Shown here: one piece after another, positions 4,191 to 5,097 of the stretch
Layout: each line of letters begins with the position of its first letter
Numbering within the stretch: position 1 is the first letter of the stretch
Assembly (NCBI GenBank): GCA_019242065.1
Contig: JAFAWJ010001045.1
Coordinates: 1 to 5,097, forward strand
Reading direction: 5' to 3'
DNA: 5,097 nt
DNA from: Chloroflexota bacterium
Lineage (GTDB): Bacteria; Chloroflexota; UBA6077; CF-72
Program-made: the position numbers and the translations under genes
Notes under the pieces: generated by a model
Seen by the model: only the letters and a program-made list of their open reading frames with translations
Databases searched by the model: none
What the model was told of the DNA's origin: nothing

Positions 4191-5097
4191 ATGCCCAACG
4201 AGAGCACGCAACCTGGAGCCGTCTTGTTGTCTGAGGTGGCCGCGAGGCGGCTGACGCGGCGGCGTCTGGTCGGTCAGGCCGGCTCCCTGATCTCTGCGGC
4301 TGCGCTGGGCGCGCCCTTGCTCCTCGAAGCGTGTTCACCCGCAGCGCCCGCCGCTGCGACCAGCACCACCAAGCCCAACGCGACCAGCGCGCCCGGCGGC
4401 GTGACGCTGCCGACCTATACGCCGTTCACCGGCCAGGTCCAGTCGGATTTGCCAGGCAACTCGAACGGGCTCGACCCGGCGTACTTCAAGTTCCCCTCGC
4501 AGCTCACCCAGACCGTGCCTCAGACGCCCGGTGATGGCAGCGACGTCTCAGCCATTGTCGTGCTGACCTATTCGCCTCCACCGGCGGCCGACCAGAATGC
4601 CGCCTGGCAGGCGGTCAACAAGCAACTTGGCGTCAACCTCAAGTTGCAGATGGTCCCCAGCGCGGATTACCAGGCGACGGTCAACACTGTCCTGGCTGGC
4701 AGTGATCTTCCGGACTTTATCTACGACGCGACGACCACCCAACCCCTGGGCAACATCCCTGCGATCACACAGTTCGCGAGTACTCGATGCGCAGACCTCA
4801 CGTCCTATCTGAGTGGGGATGCCATCAAGGACTATCCCAACCTGGCGAACTTTTCGACGTATACCTGGCGCTCTGGTGTCATTGACGGCAAGCTGTATGC
4901 GATTCCCTCAGCGCGTGCGCCGATCGGAACCGCGCTCGCCTATCGCAAAGACCTGTTCGACCAGGCCGGCGTCCAGATGGACAACGCGCCAAAGAACGCC
5001 GACGACTTCAAGCAGATACTGCAGCAACTCACGCGCCCCGATCAGAACCAGTGGGGTATTTCGGTTGCCGGAACCTCGACTTTTGGTCTGAACACCG
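4191..5097 (+). CDS. ABC transporter extracellular solute-binding lipoprotein (partial, runs off the window)
   Basis: 302 codons are visible with no stop. The N-terminus carries a twin-arginine-like signal TRRRLVGQAG (22-31), a hydrophobic stretch SLISAAALGAPLLL, and a lipobox LEAC with Cys48. The mature protein should therefore be exported folded and anchored by lipid on the outer face of the membrane. A Thr/Ser/Pro/Ala-rich tether follows (about 49-72). The body then looks like a family-1 solute-binding protein (MalE-like fold, often carbohydrate-specific): LGVNLKLQMVPSADYQATVN, SDLPDFIYD, then the hinge pattern GKLYAIPSARAPIGTALAYR followed by KDLFDQAGV. These proteins are usually 430-560 aa, so a third to a half is missing. 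Permease genes would be expected to the right. Substrate cannot be read, though GntR/UTRA control and fold favour a sugar or glycoside. The region from about 72 to 115 lies between tether and fold and is longer than in simple relatives. Confidence 0.9.
   Translation, partial: MPNESTQPGAVLLSEVAARRLTRRRLVGQAGSLISAAALGAPLLLEACSPAAPAAATSTTKPNATSAPGGVTLPTYTPFTGQVQSDLPGNSNGLDPAYFKFPSQLTQTVPQTPGDGSDVSAIVVLTYSPPPAADQNAAWQAVNKQLGVNLKLQMVPSADYQATVNTVLAGSDLPDFIYDATTTQPLGNIPAITQFASTRCADLTSYLSGDAIKDYPNLANFSTYTWRSGVIDGKLYAIPSARAPIGTALAYRKDLFDQAGVQMDNAPKNADDFKQILQQLTRPDQNQWGISVAGTSTFGLNT

Noticed and set aside
3395..4207. Long minus-strand open frames opposite GntR-2
   Set aside because: High-GC antisense shadows of a gene with clear GntR and UTRA motifs.
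1..5097. CRISPR arrays, tRNA or rRNA genes, transposase genes, toxin-antitoxin pairs, phage genes
   Set aside because: Looked for on both strands; no repeat array, tRNA-like cloverleaf or diagnostic protein motif was seen.

Overview
This is a GC-rich window that looks like an accessory or regulatory stretch of a high-GC soil-type bacterium. The solute-binding lipoprotein at the right end has a twin-arginine-like signal, a lipobox and then an Ala/Pro/Thr/Ser-rich linker, a style common in Chloroflexota. The TetR/SDR/methyltransferase neighbourhood on the left is also typical of Actinomycetota. I lean towards Chloroflexota, but this is inference; no rRNA, tRNA or other taxonomic marker is present.

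Left part (1-576): the last codons of an unidentified plus-strand gene end at 67. They are followed by a decayed minus-strand SAM-dependent methyltransferase. It begins at 576, overlaps the end of the tetR-like gene by 8 bp, and is broken by several single-base frame changes.

Middle left (569-2071): an intact TetR-family repressor (minus strand) lies divergently to an intact SDR-like oxidoreductase (plus strand). The 75-bp gap between them carries two near-identical 17-bp palindromic boxes, very probably the repressor's operators. The SDR keeps its nucleotide-binding glycine motif but lacks the catalytic Tyr-x-x-x-Lys. It also has an imperfect in-frame duplication of its own translation start.

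Middle right (2072-4117): two intact GntR-family regulators of the HutC/UTRA type stand head to head. The minus-strand copy is followed 4 nt after its stop by a degraded alpha/beta hydrolase (HSL type). This fragment is frameshifted and cut off before the nucleophile region, at the 3' end of the SDR gene. The plus-strand copy is followed by a 73-nt gap with an AT-rich promoter-like element and a 16-bp palindrome.

Right end (4191-5097): this gap leads into a Tat-type lipoprotein solute-binding protein of an ABC importer, cut by the window edge. The simplest reading is three local regulatory modules: TetR controlling the SDR plus methyltransferase, GntR-1 controlling a now dead hydrolase, and GntR-2 controlling a carbohydrate-type ABC uptake operon. 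No phage, CRISPR, transposase or RNA gene is visible. I see no convincing new defence or mobile system here; the most notable items are the paired operators, the SDR without its catalytic pair, the atypical GntR-1 recognition helix, and the frameshifts confined to two enzyme genes.
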